Source of the DNA: Calidifontibacillus erzurumensis
GTDB lineage: Bacteria; Bacillota; Bacilli; Bacillales; Bacillaceae_J
Direction of reading: 5' to 3'
Length of the DNA stretch: 64,000 nt
NCBI RefSeq assembly: GCF_013303125.1
Contig: NZ_JABTTE010000010.1
Span: 49,749-113,748, forward strand
Under the pieces are notes generated by a model. The model was not told where the DNA came from. It made no database searches and worked only from the letters and a program-made list of their open reading frames with translations. The position numbers were made by a program, and so were the translations under genes. Positions 44,481 to 54,269 of this stretch are shown piece by piece (position 1 is the stretch's first letter; every line of letters begins with the position of its first letter).

Positions 44481-45872
44481 ATGAGCGATGTAATCATAGT
44501 TAAAAACCCTGCCACTGGCCAGGTCGTACAAGAAGTGAAAGTCAATTCAGAAGAAGAAATTGTTCAAGCCATTAAAAGAGGGCATGACAGTTTTAAAAAA
44601 TGGTCAAAAGTAAATGCACATGAACGCTCTCGGTTATTATATAACTGGTCGCGGATGATTCAAGAGCATAAAGAAGAAATCGCAAAAATTATGACGCTAG
44701 AAAACGGGAAACCTTTAGCTGAATCACGGGCTGAAGTTGATTATGCGACAAGCTATATTGATTGGTATGCAGAGGAAGCCAAAAGAATTTACGGCCGCAC
44801 AATTCCTGCATCAACGGAAACGAAACGAATCATTGTCTCTAAACAGCCAATTGGATTAGTCGCGGCTATCACACCGTGGAATTTCCCAGCAGCGATGATG
44901 ACAAGAAAAGCCGCTCCTGCTTTAGCAGCCGGTTGTCCATTTATCGTTAAGCCTGCTGTTGAGACACCACTGACGACGATGAGATTAGTGGAGCTTGCAC
45001 ATGAAGCAGGGATTCCGACGGATGTGATTCAATATGTGAATGGATCTGGTTCTGTTGTTGGAAGAATTTTTACAAAGAACGAATATATTAGGAAAATTAC
45101 GTTTACCGGATCAACTCCTATTGGAAAGCAATTAATTAGAGAGAGTGCGGATACTGTCAAACATGTGACGATGGAATTAGGCGGGCACGCTCCTTTAATT
45201 GTTGCAGAAGATGCTGATATTGATTTTGCAGTGAAGCAAACGATGGCAACGAAATTTAGAAATGCAGGTCAAACATGTGTATGTGCCAACCGTTTAATTG
45301 TCCATGAAAATGTTGCAGAAGCATTTTCTAAAAAATTAGCAGAGGAAGCAAGCCAATTAAAAGTAGGCAACGGGCTTGATGAAGGGACACAAATCGGACC
45401 GATTATTAATGAAAGCAGCTTCAATAAGGTTGTAGAGCATATCAATGATGCGGTGAATAAAGGAGCAACTGTACTGGCAGGAAACCGGTTCGAAGCTGAT
45501 AAAGAACAAGGCTATTTCTTTGTTTATCCTACCGTTTTAGCAAATGTTACAACGGATATGATCATTATGCAGGAAGAAACGTTTGGACCTGTTGCTCCGA
45601 TTATTACTTTTAAAACTCTTGAGGAAGCGGTTGAAATTGCGAACAGTACTCCATATGGACTGGCGGCTTATTTCTTCACGAATAACTATAAAACAGGCAT
45701 TTACTTGCATGAAAATTTGGATTTCGGAATTATTGGCTGGAACGACGGTGCTCCATCCGGTGCTCATATTCCATTTGGAGGTATGAAAGAAAGTGGATTA
45801 GGTCGTGAAGGAGGTCTAGAAGGCATTGAGCCTTATTTAGAAACTAAATATCTATCAATTGGTAATGTTTAA
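44481..45872 (+). CDS. gabD: Succinate-semialdehyde dehydrogenase
   Basis: A 463-aa ALDH of the GabD branch, which turns succinic semialdehyde into succinate. Blocks: [52 protein letters not shown] (catalytic base Glu) and [11 protein letters not shown] (nucleophile C266). The length is typical. It follows gabT by 26 nt with GAGGGAG as ribosome binding site, giving the usual gabTD pair. A strong terminator follows. Confidence 0.95.
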   Translation: MSDVIIVKNPATGQVVQEVKVNSEEEIVQAIKRGHDSFKKWSKVNAHERSRLLYNWSRMIQEHKEEIAKIMTLENGKPLAESRAEVDYATSYIDWYAEEAKRIYGRTIPASTETKRIIVSKQPIGLVAAITPWNFPAAMMTRKAAPALAAGCPFIVKPAVETPLTTMRLVELAHEAGIPTDVIQYVNGSGSVVGRIFTKNEYIRKITFTGSTPIGKQLIRESADTVKHVTMELGGHAPLIVAEDADIDFAVKQTMATKFRNAGQTCVCANRLIVHENVAEAFSKKLAEEASQLKVGNGLDEGTQIGPIINESSFNKVVEHINDAVNKGATVLAGNRFEADKEQGYFFVYPTVLANVTTDMIIMQEETFGPVAPIITFKTLEEAVEIANSTPYGLAAYFFTNNYKTGIYLHENLDFGIIGWNDGAPSGAHIPFGGMKESGLGREGGLEGIEPYLETKYLSIGNV

Positions 45873-45925
45873 TTGTGAATAATTCTCTATTTTTTACACC
45901 CCTTAATTAGAGAATTCATTAAAAC

Positions 45926-45960
45926 AAAAAGCTGATTCACCCCCTGGAATCAGCTTTTTG
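45926..45960 (+). terminator. Terminator after gabD
   Basis: AAAAAGCTGATTC pairs with GAATCAGCTTTTT, followed by G and TATAAC. Confidence 0.88.
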
Positions 45961-46183
45961 TATAACTGTATGCACATCATTCATGAAAAGTTAAGCTGTA
46001 TTTAAGACCAATGATGATGTTTGCACTTGATATCGTATGGCAGAAAGAGGCTCTTGGGGGAAAACTTTAGCTTGAGAGATCGCAGGAGCGCAAGGAGCGA
46101 GGTGGCTCAAGCTAGACCTCGGGAAAGCATCCGCCTGCCACGAAAATGAACCTTAAAATTTATGATCATTCAAGAGGTGCTTT
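45961..46183. other. Intergenic with a GC-rich REP-like stretch
   Basis: Positions about 46060-46142 are much more GC-rich than the surroundings (GCAGGAGCGCAAGGAGCGAG, CTCGGGAAAGCATCCGCC) and resemble repeated intergenic sequences seen in several Bacillus genomes. No gene is visible. Confidence 0.45.
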
Positions 46184-47452
46184 ATGAGTATAAAACTTGA
46201 GAAGAAAGTGGAAAAACAATTAGATTTATTAACATCAACTCAAATCATTATAAAAGAAGCACTAACAAAATTAGGATATACAGAAGAAATGTATGAGCTA
46301 TTAAAAGAGCCTTTACGAATGTTAACGGTACGAATTCCCGTTAGAATGGATGATGGAACTGTAAAAATTTTTACAGGCTACCGCGCACAACATAATGATG
46401 CAGTTGGACCTACGAAAGGCGGAATAAGATTTCATCCAGAGGTTACTGAAGAAGAAGTTAAGGCATTATCGATGTGGATGAGTTTAAAATGTGGGATTGT
46501 TGACTTGCCATATGGCGGCGGCAAAGGCGGTATTGTTTGTGATCCTCGTGAAATGTCAATGGGGGAATTGGAGCGTTTAAGCCGTGGGTATGTAAGGGCG
46601 ATTAGTCAAATTGTTGGTCCTACGAAAGATATTCCAGCCCCAGATGTTTTTACAAACTCACAAGTAATGGCTTGGATGATGGATGAGTATAGTCGAATTC
46701 GTGAATATGATTCTCCAGGGTTCATTACAGGCAAACCGATAGTATTAGGTGGCTCTCATGGCAGAGAAAAGGCAACGGCTCAAGGTGTTGTCATTAATAT
46801 TGAAGAAGCGGCTAAAAAACGAGGAATATCTATTGAAGGTTCCCGCGTGGTCGTTCAGGGATTCGGAAATGCAGGCAGCTATTTAGCGAAATTTATGCAT
46901 GATTTAGGGGCCAAAGTCATTGGTATTTCTGATGCATACGGAGCCCTTTTTGATCCGAATGGATTGGATATTGATTATCTATTAGATCGCCGAGACAGCT
47001 TTGGAACCGTAACGAAACTATTTAAAAATACAATTACAAATCAAGAACTTTTAGAATTGGATTGCGATATTCTTGTACCGGCTGCCGTATCGAATCAAAT
47101 TACAGCAGAAAATGCACCGAATATTAAAGCATCGATTGTTGTTGAGGCAGCTAATGGTCCGACAACTTTGGAAGCTACTAAAATATTAACGGACCGTGGA
47201 ATTTTGCTTGTACCTGACGTATTAGCAAGTGCTGGGGGAGTAACTGTCTCCTATTTTGAATGGGTGCAAAATAACCAGGGCTATTACTGGTCTGAAGAAG
47301 AAGTCAATGAAAAGCTTCGTAAAACTTTAATTCAAGCATTTAACAATGTGTATGAAATGGCAGGGCTGCGCAGGGTGAATATGAGACTGGCAGCCTATAT
47401 GGTAGGTATTCGTAAAATGGCAGAAGCTTCTCGTTTTAGAGGTTGGGTATAA
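46184..47452 (+). CDS. Glutamate dehydrogenase
   Basis: A 422-aa hexameric-type glutamate dehydrogenase, close to Bacillus RocG/GudB in length. GPTKGGIRFHPEVTEEEVKA, LKCGIVDLPYGGGKGG (catalytic lysines), GPTKDIPAPDVFTN and the Rossmann motif VVQGFGNAGSYLAKF are all present. It deaminates glutamate to 2-oxoglutarate with NAD, which would feed GabT with its acceptor or remove the glutamate that GabT forms. The inactivating small duplication known in B. subtilis GudB is not evident. AGAGGTGC serves as ribosome binding site. Confidence 0.93.
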   Translation: MSIKLEKKVEKQLDLLTSTQIIIKEALTKLGYTEEMYELLKEPLRMLTVRIPVRMDDGTVKIFTGYRAQHNDAVGPTKGGIRFHPEVTEEEVKALSMWMSLKCGIVDLPYGGGKGGIVCDPREMSMGELERLSRGYVRAISQIVGPTKDIPAPDVFTNSQVMAWMMDEYSRIREYDSPGFITGKPIVLGGSHGREKATAQGVVINIEEAAKKRGISIEGSRVVVQGFGNAGSYLAKFMHDLGAKVIGISDAYGALFDPNGLDIDYLLDRRDSFGTVTKLFKNTITNQELLELDCDILVPAAVSNQITAENAPNIKASIVVEAANGPTTLEATKILTDRGILLVPDVLASAGGVTVSYFEWVQNNQGYYWSEEEVNEKLRKTLIQAFNNVYEMAGLRRVNMRLAAYMVGIRKMAEASRFRGWV

Positions 47453-47477
47453 TATAATGGAAGAAACTTGCTACCAT

Positions 47478-47517
47478 TAGTAGTGCAGACCTAGGTTAGG
47501 TTTGTACTACTATTTTT
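47478..47517 (+). terminator. Terminator after glutamate dehydrogenase
   Basis: TAGTAGTGCAGACCT pairs with AGGTTTGTACTACTA, followed by TTTTTC. Confidence 0.85.
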
Positions 47518-47620
47518 CTATGAAAAAAGTGAAAGAATTTATTTTTATTCTCGGTTGTGGTCAAAAGGCCGTGATTTTTTTATCGTAGAAATGAAGGAAG
47601 AGCGAACATTTATAAAAAAT

Positions 47621-47665
47621 AAAAAGCTCCTATTGTAGAAGTGTTCCAAATTTCTACAAAGGAGC
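47621..47665 (-). terminator. Terminator of gltX
   Basis: On the minus strand AGCTCCTTTGTAGAA pairs with TTCTACAATAGGAGCT, followed by TTTTTATTTTTT. Confidence 0.85.
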
Positions 47666-47709
47666 TAGAATTCGGGAAATTCTCTCGTTTTGACGAAGGA
47701 ACCATCGCT

Positions 47710-49182
47710 TTATTGGAGGATACTACCTTTTTTAAGCAATGCTTCAAGCCGTGAAAGAGTGGTTCCTTTCCCTAATAAACTGATTGTTTTTGGTAAATCA
47801 GGACCATGAATTTGACCGGTCACTGCAACGCGAATAGGCATGAATAAGTTTTTCCCCTTTTGTCCTGTTTCTTTTTGAACGGCTTTTATGGCTGCCTGAA
47901 TATCATCAGCGGTAAAGGAAGCCAGCTTTTCAATCTCAATTTTAAAACTTTTGATGACTTCAAGAACGTTTTCTCCACTTAATACTTCTTTTGCATCTTC
48001 ATCAAATTCAAGATCTTCTTTAAAAAACAACTCTGTCAGTTCAACAATTTCTGCTCCGTAGCTCATCTTTTCTTGATGAAGGGCAATTAATTCACAAGTC
48101 CAGTTTCGTTGTTCATCAGTTAATTCTTTTGGCAATCTACCTGCTTGAATGAGGTGCGGTAATGAAAGTTCAACAAGTCGATCAAGATCTATTTTCTTCA
48201 TATATTGATTATTGATCCATTTTAATTTATTTGTATCAAACACTGCCGGTGATTTAGCTAGACGTTTAGCGTCAAATATTTTTATTAATTGTTCTTTTGT
48301 AAAAATTTCTTCCTCTCCGCCCGGTGACCAGCCTAACAGAACAATAAAGTTAAAGATTGCTTCTGGTAAATAGCCTAACTCTTCATATTGCTCAATAAAT
48401 TGAATGATCGTTTCATCGCGCTTGCTTAACTTTTTTCGACCATTGGTAATTAATGTCATATGGCCAAAAGCCGGTGGTTCCCATCCAAATGCTTCATAGA
48501 CGACTAATTGTTTCGGTGTATTCGAAATATGATCATCTCCACGAAGGACATGACTAATTTCCATTAGATGGTCATCAATGACAACAGCATAGTTATAGGT
48601 TGGAATCCCATTCTTTTTTACAATGACAAAATCATTGATTCCGTTTGATTCAAACGATACTTTGCCTTTTACGATATCAAGGAAAGAATAGATTTTATTC
48701 TTTGGTACCTTTATACGTATACTAGGCTTGCGACCTTCTTTTTCTAACTTTTGTTGGTCGCTAAGAGTTAAATGACGGCATTTACCTGAATAAGCAGGCA
48801 TTTCTCCTCTAGCTTTTTGTTCCTCACGCTCTTTTTCAAGCTCTTCTTCGGTGCAATAGCATTTATAGGCAAGTCCTTTTTCTAACAAATCTTCTGTTAG
48901 TTTAGTATAGATTTCAAGGCGCTCTGTTTGACGGTATGGTCCATAAGCTCCACCTTTGTCGATGCTTTCATCCCAATCGATTCCAAGCCATTTTAAATAT
49001 TTAAGCTGACTTTCTTCGCCGCCAGGAATATTTCGTGCGATATCCGTGTCCTCTATACGAATAATAAATTTTCCTTTTTGACTTCTAGCAAATAAATAAT
49101 TGATGAGTGCGGTACGGGCATTCCCAATATGTAAGTGGCCCGTTGGACTAGGAGCATAGCGAACTCTTATTGGTTTTGTCAT
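47710..49182 (-). CDS. gltX: Glutamyl-tRNA synthetase
   Basis: A 490-aa class I synthetase. HIGH-type motif is in [20 protein letters not shown]; the KMSKS-type motif is [35 protein letters not shown] is the zinc/stem-contact region of Bacillus GluRS. It is slightly longer than B. subtilis GltX (483 aa). It stands alone among glutamate genes rather than in the gltX-cysES cluster usual for Bacillus, so it may be a second copy or a moved gene. No T-box leader is visible upstream. Confidence 0.93.
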   Translation of the reverse strand: MTKPIRVRYAPSPTGHLHIGNARTALINYLFARSQKGKFIIRIEDTDIARNIPGGEESQLKYLKWLGIDWDESIDKGGAYGPYRQTERLEIYTKLTEDLLEKGLAYKCYCTEEELEKEREEQKARGEMPAYSGKCRHLTLSDQQKLEKEGRKPSIRIKVPKNKIYSFLDIVKGKVSFESNGINDFVIVKKNGIPTYNYAVVIDDHLMEISHVLRGDDHISNTPKQLVVYEAFGWEPPAFGHMTLITNGRKKLSKRDETIIQFIEQYEELGYLPEAIFNFIVLLGWSPGGEEEIFTKEQLIKIFDAKRLAKSPAVFDTNKLKWINNQYMKKIDLDRLVELSLPHLIQAGRLPKELTDEQRNWTCELIALHQEKMSYGAEIVELTELFFKEDLEFDEDAKEVLSGENVLEVIKSFKIEIEKLASFTADDIQAAIKAVQKETGQKGKNLFMPIRVAVTGQIHGPDLPKTISLLGKGTTLSRLEALLKKGSILQ

Positions 49183-49484
49183 AAATTGAACACCTACCTA
49201 TTTGTATTTGTAAGAGAATTGGTCTATGTGCATGGTTTAAATTCAAAAAACACGGCGAAATGGTAATAAAAAACTGATCCCAAGTGTATAGGGGAATCAG
49301 TTTTTTAATCATTCGATATGTTTGTACAAAAATTGAGTATTGATTTTAAAAATTATTGCATCGGTTTGATATAAAGAAAAGTACCAAAATCCTAAAAATA
49401 AAGGTACCAGAAAATTGATTTTATTTTAAGTTTACTTCATATATGATATTTTGATAGGTTAAGATACAAAGGGGGGAGATTGAT
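49183..49484. other. Intergenic between gltX and the amidohydrolase
   Basis: It contains a strong hairpin, AAAAAACTGAT / AATCAGTTTTTT at 49268-49306, that could terminate in either direction, the GabR-like operator at 49381-49410, and the GGGGGGAG ribosome binding site. Confidence 0.6.
49381..49410. promoter_or_regulatory. GabR-like operator 3
   Basis: GTACCAA (49381) and GTACCAG (49404), 16 bp apart: the same direct repeat as at 39869 and 43041, in reverse orientation and with one mismatch. It lies 75 nt before the amidohydrolase. Confidence 0.65.
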
Positions 49485-50228
49485 ATGAAAATTTTTGACG
49501 CGCATTTTCATATTATTGATTACAATTTTCCAATTCAGGAGAACCAAGGATATTTGCCGCCTAATTATGTTACAGAAGATTATTTGAAAGATACGGCTAA
49601 TTTAAATGTGGTTGGTGGTGCAGTTGTATCCGGTTCATTTCAAGGTTTTGACCAAGAGTATTTGTTACATGCACTGGCACAACTTGGCCCAACATTTTGC
49701 GGCGTAACCCAATTGCCTGTGACTGTATCGGACGAAGAAATAATAAACTTACATGAAAAAGGAGTAAAAGCATTACGTTTTAATATCAAACGTGGTGGTT
49801 CAGAAGATTTACCGAAACTCGATTATTTTGCAAGAAGAGTGTATGATCTCGTTGGTTGGCATAGCGAACTTTATATGGATGCAAAAGATTTGCCTGAAAT
49901 CGCATCAACGATTGAAAAGCTGCCGGCGATTTCGATCGATCATTTAGGTTTGTCAGAAGAGGGTTTGCCCCATTTATTGAAGTTAGTAGAAAAAGGGATT
50001 CGTGTGAAAGCAACAGGATTTGGGAGAGTCGAACTCAATGTTGAAAATGCTTTGAAATCTATTTTTGAAACAAATCCAGATGCACTCATGTTTGGCACCG
50101 ATTTGCCATCTACAAGGGCAAAAAGACCTTTCTCGTATGCAGACGTTGAATTGATTCAGCGTATATTCGATGAAAAAGAAGCTGAAAAAATATTATACGA
50201 GAATGCTTGGAAATGGTATTTTAAGTAA
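49485..50228 (+). CDS. Amidohydrolase-2 family metal hydrolase
   Basis: A 247-aa TIM-barrel hydrolase of the PF04909 type. Metal-site motifs: FDAHFHII at the N-terminus, SIDHLG in the middle, and MFGTDLPSTRA near the C-terminus; NILYENAWKWY-type ending (EKILYENAWKWYF) is typical. Family members hydrolyse or decarboxylate lactones and related acids; the substrate here is unknown. The upstream GabR-like operator suggests a role linked to GABA or lactam metabolism, for example opening of a small lactam or lactone, but that is inference. Confidence 0.85.
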   Translation: MKIFDAHFHIIDYNFPIQENQGYLPPNYVTEDYLKDTANLNVVGGAVVSGSFQGFDQEYLLHALAQLGPTFCGVTQLPVTVSDEEIINLHEKGVKALRFNIKRGGSEDLPKLDYFARRVYDLVGWHSELYMDAKDLPEIASTIEKLPAISIDHLGLSEEGLPHLLKLVEKGIRVKATGFGRVELNVENALKSIFETNPDALMFGTDLPSTRAKRPFSYADVELIQRIFDEKEAEKILYENAWKWYFK

Positions 50229-50412
50229 TATATTTGTAAGGAAGTATAAACTGGAATGTTTTTAAACACGTAAGATAGGATTTTGAAATTTTTGATTCTA
50301 AATAATATATAGGAGTAATGGATCAAATGAGAGGAATCTATGTAAATAATGGAATTAGCGTTTCACTTGCGAGCTTCCAGCAAAGAGATTCCTCTTGTAC
50401 TGTTTTCTCAAA

Positions 50413-50461
50413 TTCAAAAAAATAGCCTAAAGAATCAAAGTCTGTCAATGATTCATTAGGC
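50413..50461 (-). terminator. Terminator of the 40-aa gene
   Basis: On the minus strand GCCTAATGAATCA pairs with TGATTCTTTAGGC, followed by TATTTTTTTG. Confidence 0.85.
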
Positions 50462-50485
50462 ATTATTGGCATAGCTTTTATTCAA

Positions 50486-50608
50486 TTAAAAAGTCATTGA
50501 AAAACCAGTAATATAATCATTAATTCCTGCTATAAAAGTAACTACTCCACTAATATCAAACATTCCAAGCAATCCACTAATTAAACCAAATAGAAAATCA
50601 AGATTCAT
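50486..50608 (-). CDS. 40-aa hydrophobic peptide
   Basis: A short gene read from the minus strand with a strong AAGGAGGG ribosome binding site. The peptide begins MNLDFLFGLISGLLGMFDI and continues with GVVTFIAGINDYITGF. It is nearly uncharged and largely hydrophobic, with glycine spacing suited to a membrane helix. A TATAAT (complement of 50651-50656) lies 43 nt upstream and a terminator 25 nt downstream, so it forms its own transcription unit. It may be a small membrane peptide, type I toxin-like or leaderless bacteriocin-like; no family is recognised. Confidence 0.7.
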   Translation of the reverse strand: MNLDFLFGLISGLLGMFDISGVVTFIAGINDYITGFSMTF

Positions 50609-51084
50609 ATGGATTCCCTCCTTACAAATTTTAGTAGAAATATTACCTTTATTATACTGCAAAACTAGATGGTATTGACCGCAAACAAATTGTTGAACAC
50701 CGCAAAAATTTCCAGAATCTCTGTTCTTTTTTAAATTAAATGTAATTTTTTGTAAAAATTAGTTGAGTTTAAAGCGCAAAAGAGTGGTGAGTTGGTTAGA
50801 TTCTAGGGGGGAATTGGACTATTTTTATTTAACTGAATGGAAATAGTGCTCATTAGCGTAATGATCCCTTAAAAAGAGGATTGATGGTAAATAAAATTGG
50901 AAAAAGTATACGGTCGTTACCGGATTTCTATTGCTTTCTTAAAGAGGTTTTGGTTGACGGCTGCATTCGTTATCTATGAATGAAACCAATTGATTAGAAA
51001 TTTTGTATTGTAGTTGAAAAAGGTGTTTTTTTCTTTCATAGATTTTATATTGAAAATAATAACAATGAAAATGAGGTGGATACT
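50609..51084. other. Intergenic with small-gene promoter, otherwise nothing
   Basis: It contains the minus-strand promoter of the 40-aa gene. The remaining AT-rich sequence shows no gene or strong hairpin. The GAGGTGG ribosome binding site of glycerate kinase ends the stretch. Confidence 0.4.
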
Positions 51085-52227
51085 GTGAAAATCGTAGTTG
51101 CACCAGATTCATTTAAAGGCTCGATTTCCGCTAGAGATATTTGTTTGGCTGTAAAAAAAGCAGTTCATCAAGTTGTCCCCGATGCTCAAGTGGTTGAAAT
51201 CCCTTTAGCCGATGGCGGGGAAGGGACGATGGAAAATATGGTTGCTGCTTCAGGTGGTGTGAAAAAACAAGTTGAAGTGACCGATCCTCTTGGCAGGAGA
51301 ATAACGGCGGAATATGGTGTGCTTGGTGACGGTGAAACGGCTGTTATTGAAATGGCTCAAAGTTCGGGTTTACCGCTTCTTCAGGAACATGAACGAAATC
51401 CATTGATCACAACAAGCTTTGGTACGGGTGAACTAATCCAAGCAGCTTTGGATGACGGGTACAGAAAAATTATCGTTGGGCTTGGTGGGAGTGCGACTAA
51501 TGATGCTGGTTTAGGAATGTTAAAAGCATTGGGCGTTCGTTTTTATAAAAAAGATGGTTCACCGCTTGATGAAGGCGGAGGTGCTTTACTCGATTTACAT
51601 ACTTTCGATGAATCTACCTTAGATCCACGTATCAAAGAAAGTACGATTGTTGTCGCTTGCGATGTGACAAATCCGCTTTGTGGACCGAATGGTGCAAGTT
51701 TTGTATTTGGGCCGCAAAAAGGTGCGACAAAAGAGATGGTCACTAAACTAGATCAAGCATTAAATCATTTCGCAGAAGTTGTACATAAGCAAAAAAACGT
51801 TGAAATGAGCAACATTATCGGTGGCGGGGCTGCTGGTGGTTTGGGTGCTGCGCTTATTACATTTTTAGGAGCTGAACTAAAGTCTGGCATTGAAGTTGTC
51901 ATGGAAGGGATTCAGTTTACAGAAAAAGCGAAAGATGCCGATTTGGTTATTACCGGTGAAGGAAGGCTCGATTCACAGACATTGTCAGGAAAAGTAATTA
52001 ATGGGGTCTGTAATGCAGTGAAGGAGTATGATATTCCGGTAATTGCTTTGTGTGGTGGACTAAGTTTGCCTGCGAATAAGTTTGATGAACTCGGAATTTT
52101 GTCTGCTTTTTCTATCGTTCCTGGACCGTGTACTTTAGAGGAAGCTATGAAACAAGCGGATCGCTGGATAGAGGAACGTGTGGTTGCAATTTTGCGTTTA
52201 GTGAAGCAATTTAAAAATATTTCGTAA
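51085..52227 (+). CDS. glxK: Glycerate kinase (GarK/GlxK family)
   Basis: A 380-aa glycerate 2-kinase. Blocks: VVAPDSFKGSISARDICLA, EIPLADGGEGTMENMV, GLGGSATNDAGLGMLKALGV, GGGAAGGLGAALITFLGAEL and VITGEGRLDSQTLSGKV. GTG at 51085 follows GAGGTGG by 5 nt; an in-frame GTG three codons earlier overlaps that site. It phosphorylates glycerate, feeding 2-phosphoglycerate into glycolysis. The 2-hydroxyacid dehydrogenase at 57373 could supply glycerate from hydroxypyruvate or glyoxylate-derived intermediates. Confidence 0.94.
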   Translation: MKIVVAPDSFKGSISARDICLAVKKAVHQVVPDAQVVEIPLADGGEGTMENMVAASGGVKKQVEVTDPLGRRITAEYGVLGDGETAVIEMAQSSGLPLLQEHERNPLITTSFGTGELIQAALDDGYRKIIVGLGGSATNDAGLGMLKALGVRFYKKDGSPLDEGGGALLDLHTFDESTLDPRIKESTIVVACDVTNPLCGPNGASFVFGPQKGATKEMVTKLDQALNHFAEVVHKQKNVEMSNIIGGGAAGGLGAALITFLGAELKSGIEVVMEGIQFTEKAKDADLVITGEGRLDSQTLSGKVINGVCNAVKEYDIPVIALCGGLSLPANKFDELGILSAFSIVPGPCTLEEAMKQADRWIEERVVAILRLVKQFKNIS

Positions 52228-52872
52228 AGCTTAATTTTTTAGTAAAGGCCGTCTATATACCAGTTCTCTTTGGATGGGCGATTAATATAAAAAGTAAGCA
52301 AATGAAGGTATGAAATCATCTATGATTTTGTACCTTATTATTTTCAAAATTTGCCTTAGGTGTTTAGTGCAACCAATATTTAATAGGCCAGTGCCTGTTA
52401 TCTATTCTTGATTAAAGTGCATCCACTTTTCTAATGGTATGTCGGATGGTTTATAGCCATATTTCTTTACCATTATTTGTTCTATCGTTTGGTTCTTAAT
52501 ACTTTTTCTATCAACCTTCCTCGTTGGTTGGTCAATCTATAATTTACATTCTTTAATCTATTACAACTATTTTTATAAAATTAGCATATAGATAAATCGA
52601 TGAAGATATTCAGTGAATCACCTCAAAAGAGAACGAAAGGGTGAGAGCTTTATTTGTGCGTTCGATCGATTGATTTGCCAAGTTTACCTAAAAATTTGGT
52701 TTACCAATCTTGAATAAAGAAATTTCGCTCTTTGTTGTAATCCGTTTCGTTTCGCAAAATTTTTCACGTTTTACTTACATTTTTAATATAGTAAAAGATC
52801 ACGAAGGTCCGCTCATTCATGGCATAGTAAAAAATACTAAAAATACTTTATAAATTTTTTTGTATTGAAAGG
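52228..52872. other. Gap with terminator and a coding scrap
   Basis: AAGGTATGAAATCAT / ATGATTTTGTACCTT at 52305-52336 is the glycerate kinase terminator. On the minus strand, 52402-52536 encodes a C-terminal-looking fragment (NQTIEQIMVKKYGYKPSDIP, then LEKWMHFNQE) with no start; family not recognised. Nothing else is clear. Confidence 0.5.
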
Positions 52873-52901
52873 TTGACAAAATACCATATGGGGTATATGA
52901 T
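52873..52901 (+). promoter_or_regulatory. Sigma-A promoter with CsoR/CstR-like operator
   Basis: TTGACA, a 17-nt spacer and TATGAT. The inverted repeat ATACC-ATATGG-GGTAT (52881-52896) fills the spacer. CsoR-family repressors, including persulfide-sensing CstR, bind such sites and control genes like those downstream. Confidence 0.7.
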
Positions 52902-52992
52902 ATGAATTGTAAATTAATTTTACCCTAGATGAAGGAGTTAATACCAATTTTTATATTCGAATCGATAAATACATGCTTTGGAGGTTTCAGAG

Positions 52993-53229
52993 ATGAATTC
53001 TGATAAAATTTTAGATGCAAAAGGATTATCGTGTCCAATGCCAATCATTAAAACGAAAAAAGCGATGGATGAACTTGAATCTGGCCAAATTTTAGAAATT
53101 CACACAACAGAAAAAGGTTCAATCAAAGACCTCCCTGCATGGGCGAAATCAGCAGGGCACATATTAATCAAACAAGATATTGATAATGAAGTTTTAAAGT
53201 TTTGGATTAAAAAAGGATCTAAAAAATAG
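52993..53229 (+). CDS. tusA: TusA-like sulfur carrier
   Basis: A 78-aa sulfur-transfer protein with the TusA/SirA motif LSCPMPIIKTKKAMDELESG, whose cysteine carries persulfide sulfur. ATG at 52993 follows GGAGG by 8 nt; an upstream in-frame TTG overlaps the site. First gene of a persulfide-handling operon with rhodaneses, a DsrE-like protein, a persulfide dioxygenase and a TSUP exporter. It corresponds to YrkI in B. subtilis. Confidence 0.9.
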   Translation: MNSDKILDAKGLSCPMPIIKTKKAMDELESGQILEIHTTEKGSIKDLPAWAKSAGHILIKQDIDNEVLKFWIKKGSKK

Positions 53230-53247
53230 AGATGGGGGCCAAAACCA

Positions 53248-53553
53248 ATGAGAACAATCACAGCGAATGAATTAGAAGAATTAATAAAAAAGGGGAAAGA
53301 ACTACATTTAATTGATGTACGTGAAGTTCATGAAGTCGCAACTGGAAAAATTCCGGGTGCCGTCAATATTCCGTTAGGTTTACTTGAGTTCCGGCTGCAT
53401 GAGTTAGATAAATCGAAAGAATATATTATAATTTGCCGTTCTGGTGCTCGAAGTGGTCGGGCTGTTCAATTTCTTGAAAGCCGCGGATATAAGGCAGTTA
53501 ATATGGTTGGCGGCATGTTGGAATGGGAAGGTACTGTAGAAAAAATTTTTTAA
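53248..53553 (+). CDS. Single-domain rhodanese
   Basis: A 101-aa sulfurtransferase. LHLIDVREVHEVATGKIPGA is the N-terminal rhodanese block and ICRSGARSGRAV holds the active-site cysteine in a six-residue CRSGAR loop, followed by GGMLEWEG. Preceded by GATGGGGGCC, a weak ribosome binding site, 18 nt after tusA. It probably shuttles sulfane sulfur between low-molecular thiols and TusA proteins. Confidence 0.93.
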   Translation: MRTITANELEELIKKGKELHLIDVREVHEVATGKIPGAVNIPLGLLEFRLHELDKSKEYIIICRSGARSGRAVQFLESRGYKAVNMVGGMLEWEGTVEKIF

Positions 53554-53605
53554 TTTATGAATACCCATACAGGTAACGCTATATTAATTTTAGTGGAGGT
53601 TTGTA

Positions 53606-54178
53606 ATGGATCGTATAAAAGCTGATGTAATTGTTGATGCAAAAGGTTTATCATGTCCAATGCCAATTGTGAAAACAAAAAAGGCAATTAATGAAGTTGA
53701 AGCAGGATGTGTGTTGGAAATCATTGCAACAGATAAAGGTTCGAAAGCTGATATTAAAGCTTGGGCTGAAAACACTGGCCATCAATATATAGGTACACTG
53801 GAAGATGAAAATGTTTTAAAACACTATATTCGAAAATCTCCAAATGATGAAACGATTGAAAGAAAGCATCCTGACGTCGTTACAAATGAACAATTAATAA
53901 GCAAAATAAAAAACAATGAGCCGATTGTCATATTGGATGTAAGGGAAGAAGCAGAATACATTTTCAGTCATATTCCTGGAGCCGTTTCGATTCCTTTAGG
54001 TGACATCGAGGACCGTTTGCAGGAACTAGATAAAGATAAGGAAATATATGTAATTTGTCGGAATGGAAACCGAAGTGATTTTGCAGCACAAAAGTTAGCT
54101 AAAAATGGTTTTGGAAAAGTTTTTAATGTCGTTCCAGGTATGAGTGGATGGACTGGAGAAACGACAGGGATTCAATAA
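53606..54178 (+). CDS. yrkF: TusA-rhodanese fusion protein
   Basis: A 190-aa two-domain protein: TusA-like residues 1-75 (DAKGLSCPMPIVKTKKAI) and rhodanese residues about 95-190 (VILDVREEAEYIFSHIPGAV, active loop CRNGNRS). The same fusion is known as YrkF in B. subtilis. The TusA half is close to the separate TusA at the head of the operon (KGLSCPMPI.KTKKA in both), so duplication is likely. It joins sulfur acceptance and transfer in one chain. Confidence 0.92.
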   Translation: MDRIKADVIVDAKGLSCPMPIVKTKKAINEVEAGCVLEIIATDKGSKADIKAWAENTGHQYIGTLEDENVLKHYIRKSPNDETIERKHPDVVTNEQLISKIKNNEPIVILDVREEAEYIFSHIPGAVSIPLGDIEDRLQELDKDKEIYVICRNGNRSDFAAQKLAKNGFGKVFNVVPGMSGWTGETTGIQ

Positions 54179-54269
54179 TAGTAAAATGTTTTCTTCACTT
54201 AAAAAAGTAAAAATGAACCAAGGCAAAAGCCTTGAGCATAAATTAATAAAAATGTAGGAGGTATTTTAA

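Noticed and set aside
50329..50427. 32-codon plus-strand frame starting MRGIYVNNGI
   Set aside because: Weak ribosome binding site, no terminator in this direction, and it overlaps the terminator of the minus-strand 40-aa gene.
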